From Sphingobacterium pedocola (GTDB lineage Bacteria > Bacteroidota > Bacteroidia > Sphingobacteriales > Sphingobacteriaceae), in the NCBI RefSeq assembly GCF_015209965.1, contig NZ_MU158690.1, positions 310,854-374,853 of the forward strand: a stretch of DNA of 64,000 bases. Reading direction: 5' to 3'. How positions within the stretch are numbered: position 1 is the stretch's first letter; each line of letters opens with the position of its first letter. The position numbers were made by a program, and so were the translations under genes. The notes beneath the pieces are model-generated. The model saw nothing but the letters and a program-made list of their open reading frames with translations. It was not told where the DNA came from and ran no database searches. This document shows, piece by piece, positions 61,714-64,000 of this stretch.

Positions 61714-64000
61714 TTACTCTTTAGCCAGCAAATTTACAAATAATCTGTAAGCTCCGGGAACTCCCGCCGGCAATTGTCTGAAAAAAGATACAGAAGTATA
61801 CACAAATTTGCCCTGACCGTACTTCGCAATTAACAAAGAACCTTCATTTGGTGCTTCATTCCGGTCATTCATTACGAGCGGGGTGCGGTAGTTTTTGTCA
61901 ATATTGTCTACGAAGTACAATCCCCGTTCTTGTATCCATCCCTCGAAGTCGGCGTCCGTTAGTTTATTCGGGAAATTGAGCGCCGGATCATTTTTGTCAA
62001 AATTAACCTTCGCATTTTCTTCTGTAACCCGATTTCGGGTAATGGTGAAAGGATAAGGACCTGGATTTTCGGTATGAAGGCGGCTATTTACATTGTATTG
62101 TACCAATACTGTCCCGCCTTTCTTAGCGAAATCTAACAGTTCAGATAGAATTTTGGTGCTATTTGGATTGGTATTAAATATACGCACGCCTAAAATGACG
62201 GCGTCGAATTGTGCCAAGTTGGCACCCGAAATCTGATTGGAATTTAACAGGGTTACATCAATTCCGATTGCTGAAAGCGATTGTGGGATTAAATCTCCAG
62301 CTCCATGGATGTATCCCACCCTTTTAATAGGATTAGCAAGATCAACCTTCTTTAATGCAATTTTTACAGGGGGAAACCAGGTAATATTCGGAATGTGATC
62401 ATAGTGGATAAATTTAGCATCCTGTAGCGTTTCTCCATTTTCGGAGAAGGATAGATAATCAGCTGTGTCTAGACGATAGTCGTGGTTTGGTTGGATGGTA
62501 AGTGTTTTGGAAATGATGTTTAATTGACTAAAATCCAACGAAATTTCACGTTGGTCTACAGTCCATCCTGTAGGATGAGCAACTTCAATATGATATTCCT
62601 TTTTAGAAGGATGGTGATTTTCAAACGTTACTTCGATGGATTGAGATTGTCCATTTTTCGACAAGACAGAAGTTAGATCCGTTTTAGCCGTTAGATCTGG
62701 CATGATCGTAATTGGATGATATAACTCCCCTCTTACGGGATCAACAAAACGAAAACGGATATTTTGGTCAATCCTTATCTCCTGATTGTTGATTTTCAAA
62801 TGAAACGTGACGATAGGGAGGTTTTTATTTTCTGGATAACCGACGTCTTCTGCTTTGACGCTAAACTTTCCGAGTGTATGTGGACTGATTAACCAGTAAG
62901 GTTGAGTTATGTAATTCCAGTTCAAGTTTTTGGCGCCTTTCCATAGTTCATTGGTTTTTAAACGAGCTTTCTGTTGTTCGGACAGTATTTCTACGGCGAC
63001 ATTCGGACGTCTGACAATGGCCTCAAGCGTTACGGGAATGGCTTCACCGACCACATATTGCGTTCTAGGTGTAGTTGCATCTATCCAGATGCCCGCACAA
63101 GCCAATATTAACTCTCTAATCTCCCTTGATTTCTCGACTATCCAGTAGTTGTCTTCTACTTTTTGGACCTCCTTTAACAAAAGGATTAAATCATTTACGG
63201 AATTCTCCGGGTGATTGGGATCAAATTGCGCGTTTATTTTGGTTATTAACTGCTGAATACCGGTCGATTTTGGTACTCTGTCCCAAGATGTGATTATTCC
63301 ATCAAAAAGATCTTCATTGGCTTCTTCTCCGGCTACATGCTCGAAGTATTCGATACTTTTCCCTCTGCTTGAGGCTGAACCAAATCCCTGGCTTTTATGT
63401 TGGGAGCGACTTTTTGCAGATATTTCACCATAAGACGCACCTATTAACGGGTTATAGTTTCCAATATCGATCGATAATTGATCGTCAGAAGTGTTATTCA
63501 TGCCTCCAAAGTTGGCGGTGTTCCATACCAACCGTTTAGCTTTCCAAGGCTCGACTGTGGCGAATTGTTCAGGGTATTTGCTGTTATCTGCTGCCGCTAA
63601 ATAGGCTTCGTGTGCGAGTATAGCTGAGGCTTGGTGGTGTCCATGGCCACCTCGTTCGTCGGGCGGAAACCGGGTAACGATCACATCGGGCCTTAGTTTC
63701 CGGATAAGATAAACAGCTTCCCGCAAAACAGTCTCCTTATCCCAAAAGGCGAACGTTTCTTCATGTGTTTTGGAAAATCCGAAATCATAGGCGGATGTAA
63801 AGAATTGCTCTCCTTTATCAATTTTCCGAGCGGCGAGTAACTCTTGTGTTCGAATTAGTCCAAGTTCAATGCCTTGTTCTGTTCCAATCAGGTTTTGACC
63901 ACCATCTCCTCTTGTTAAGGATAAGTAACTAGTCTTATACTTCCTGTCTTGAGCCAAGTAAGCGATAAGCTTGGTGTTTTCATCATCAGGATGTGCCGCA
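61714..64000 (-). CDS. PIG-L family deacetylase with C-terminal GATase-like domain (5' end outside window)
   Basis: The frame is open to the right edge of the window, so the start and signal peptide lie outside; 761 residues are visible. The visible N-terminus is the zinc motif AAHPDDENTKLIAY, followed by SLTRGDGGQN, TRFPPDERGGHGHHQAS (third zinc ligand) and the rest of the PIG-L/LmbE deacetylase domain (to about residue 270). A beta-rich middle part (about 300-540) carries Ig-like strands. The last 200 residues have a ThuA/GATase-like fold (RVGYIHGAGDLIPQSLSAIGIDV). Such large proteins deacetylate GlcNAc-type sugars or conjugates; target not known. Confidence 0.9.
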   Translation of the reverse strand, partial: AAHPDDENTKLIAYLAQDRKYKTSYLSLTRGDGGQNLIGTEQGIELGLIRTQELLAARKIDKGEQFFTSAYDFGFSKTHEETFAFWDKETVLREAVYLIRKLRPDVIVTRFPPDERGGHGHHQASAILAHEAYLAAADNSKYPEQFATVEPWKAKRLVWNTANFGGMNNTSDDQLSIDIGNYNPLIGASYGEISAKSRSQHKSQGFGSASSRGKSIEYFEHVAGEEANEDLFDGIITSWDRVPKSTGIQQLITKINAQFDPNHPENSVNDLILLLKEVQKVEDNYWIVEKSREIRELILACAGIWIDATTPRTQYVVGEAIPVTLEAIVRRPNVAVEILSEQQKARLKTNELWKGAKNLNWNYITQPYWLISPHTLGKFSVKAEDVGYPENKNLPIVTFHLKINNQEIRIDQNIRFRFVDPVRGELYHPITIMPDLTAKTDLTSVLSKNGQSQSIEVTFENHHPSKKEYHIEVAHPTGWTVDQREISLDFSQLNIISKTLTIQPNHDYRLDTADYLSFSENGETLQDAKFIHYDHIPNITWFPPVKIALKKVDLANPIKRVGYIHGAGDLIPQSLSAIGIDVTLLNSNQISGANLAQFDAVILGVRIFNTNPNSTKILSELLDFAKKGGTVLVQYNVNSRLHTENPGPYPFTITRNRVTEENAKVNFDKNDPALNFPNKLTDADFEGWIQERGLYFVDNIDKNYRTPLVMNDRNEAPNEGSLLIAKYGQGKFVYTSVSFFRQLPAGVPGAYRLFVNLLAKE

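Overview
The window is chromosomal DNA of a Bacteroidota bacterium, most like the Sphingobacteriaceae (Sphingobacterium or Pedobacter relatives). The reasons are a SusC/SusD pair, many secreted glycosidases, TAnnTTTG-type promoter boxes, weak ribosome binding sites, and a futalosine-pathway gene. Genus is an inference from gene style; no rRNA is present. No tRNA, rRNA, CRISPR array, insertion sequence or phage gene was seen.

Positions 1-51749 form one large polysaccharide-utilisation region, all on the + strand except one IclR-type regulator. The left operon block (1-23615) starts inside a GH78 rhamnosidase. It continues with a DUF3826 protein, a sialidase-fold protein, a cytoplasmic acid-sugar module (iron alcohol dehydrogenase, DapA-like aldolase, PdxA-type dehydrogenase, DUF1537 kinase) with an SSS symporter, an STN-fused esterase, a sugar isomerase-like protein, GH28, GH78, a beta-propeller glycosidase, GH2, a beta-helix enzyme fused to an L-rhamnose mutarotase domain, an oxidoreductase and a second SSS symporter. 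The IclR gene (23798-24568, - strand) is divergent from susC and susD (25044-30098), which end at a strong terminator.

The right block (30387-38117) is the most unusual part. Two solute-binding-protein homologues without signal peptides flank two CaiB/BaiF CoA-transferase paralogues, with 8-base gene overlaps. A Gfo/Idh/MocA oxidoreductase, a MaoC-like hydratase and a FucP-type sugar permease follow. No ABC permease or ATPase is present. A second glycosidase set comes next (38424-51749): GH78, large GH2, GH106, GH127 and a DUF5703 protein.

The enzyme set (three GH78 including the partial one, GH106, GH28, GH127, GH2 and the mutarotase fusion) points to a rhamnose-rich pectic glycan, rhamnogalacturonan I or II, or a rhamnose-capped arabinogalactan. 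This is inference. Outer-membrane SusCD would import oligosaccharides, periplasmic hydrolases would cut them to monomers, SSS and FucP carriers would bring sugars or sugar acids into the cytoplasm, and the acid-sugar and CoA modules would degrade them.

After a two-way terminator (51750-51801) the region turns to housekeeping genes: pdhB, mqnB, queD, folE, an O-methyltransferase, two glucosaminidases, two envelope proteins of unknown role, an amidase, an SSS symporter with two tiny membrane-protein genes upstream (one only 39 residues), and a PIG-L deacetylase that runs off the right end.
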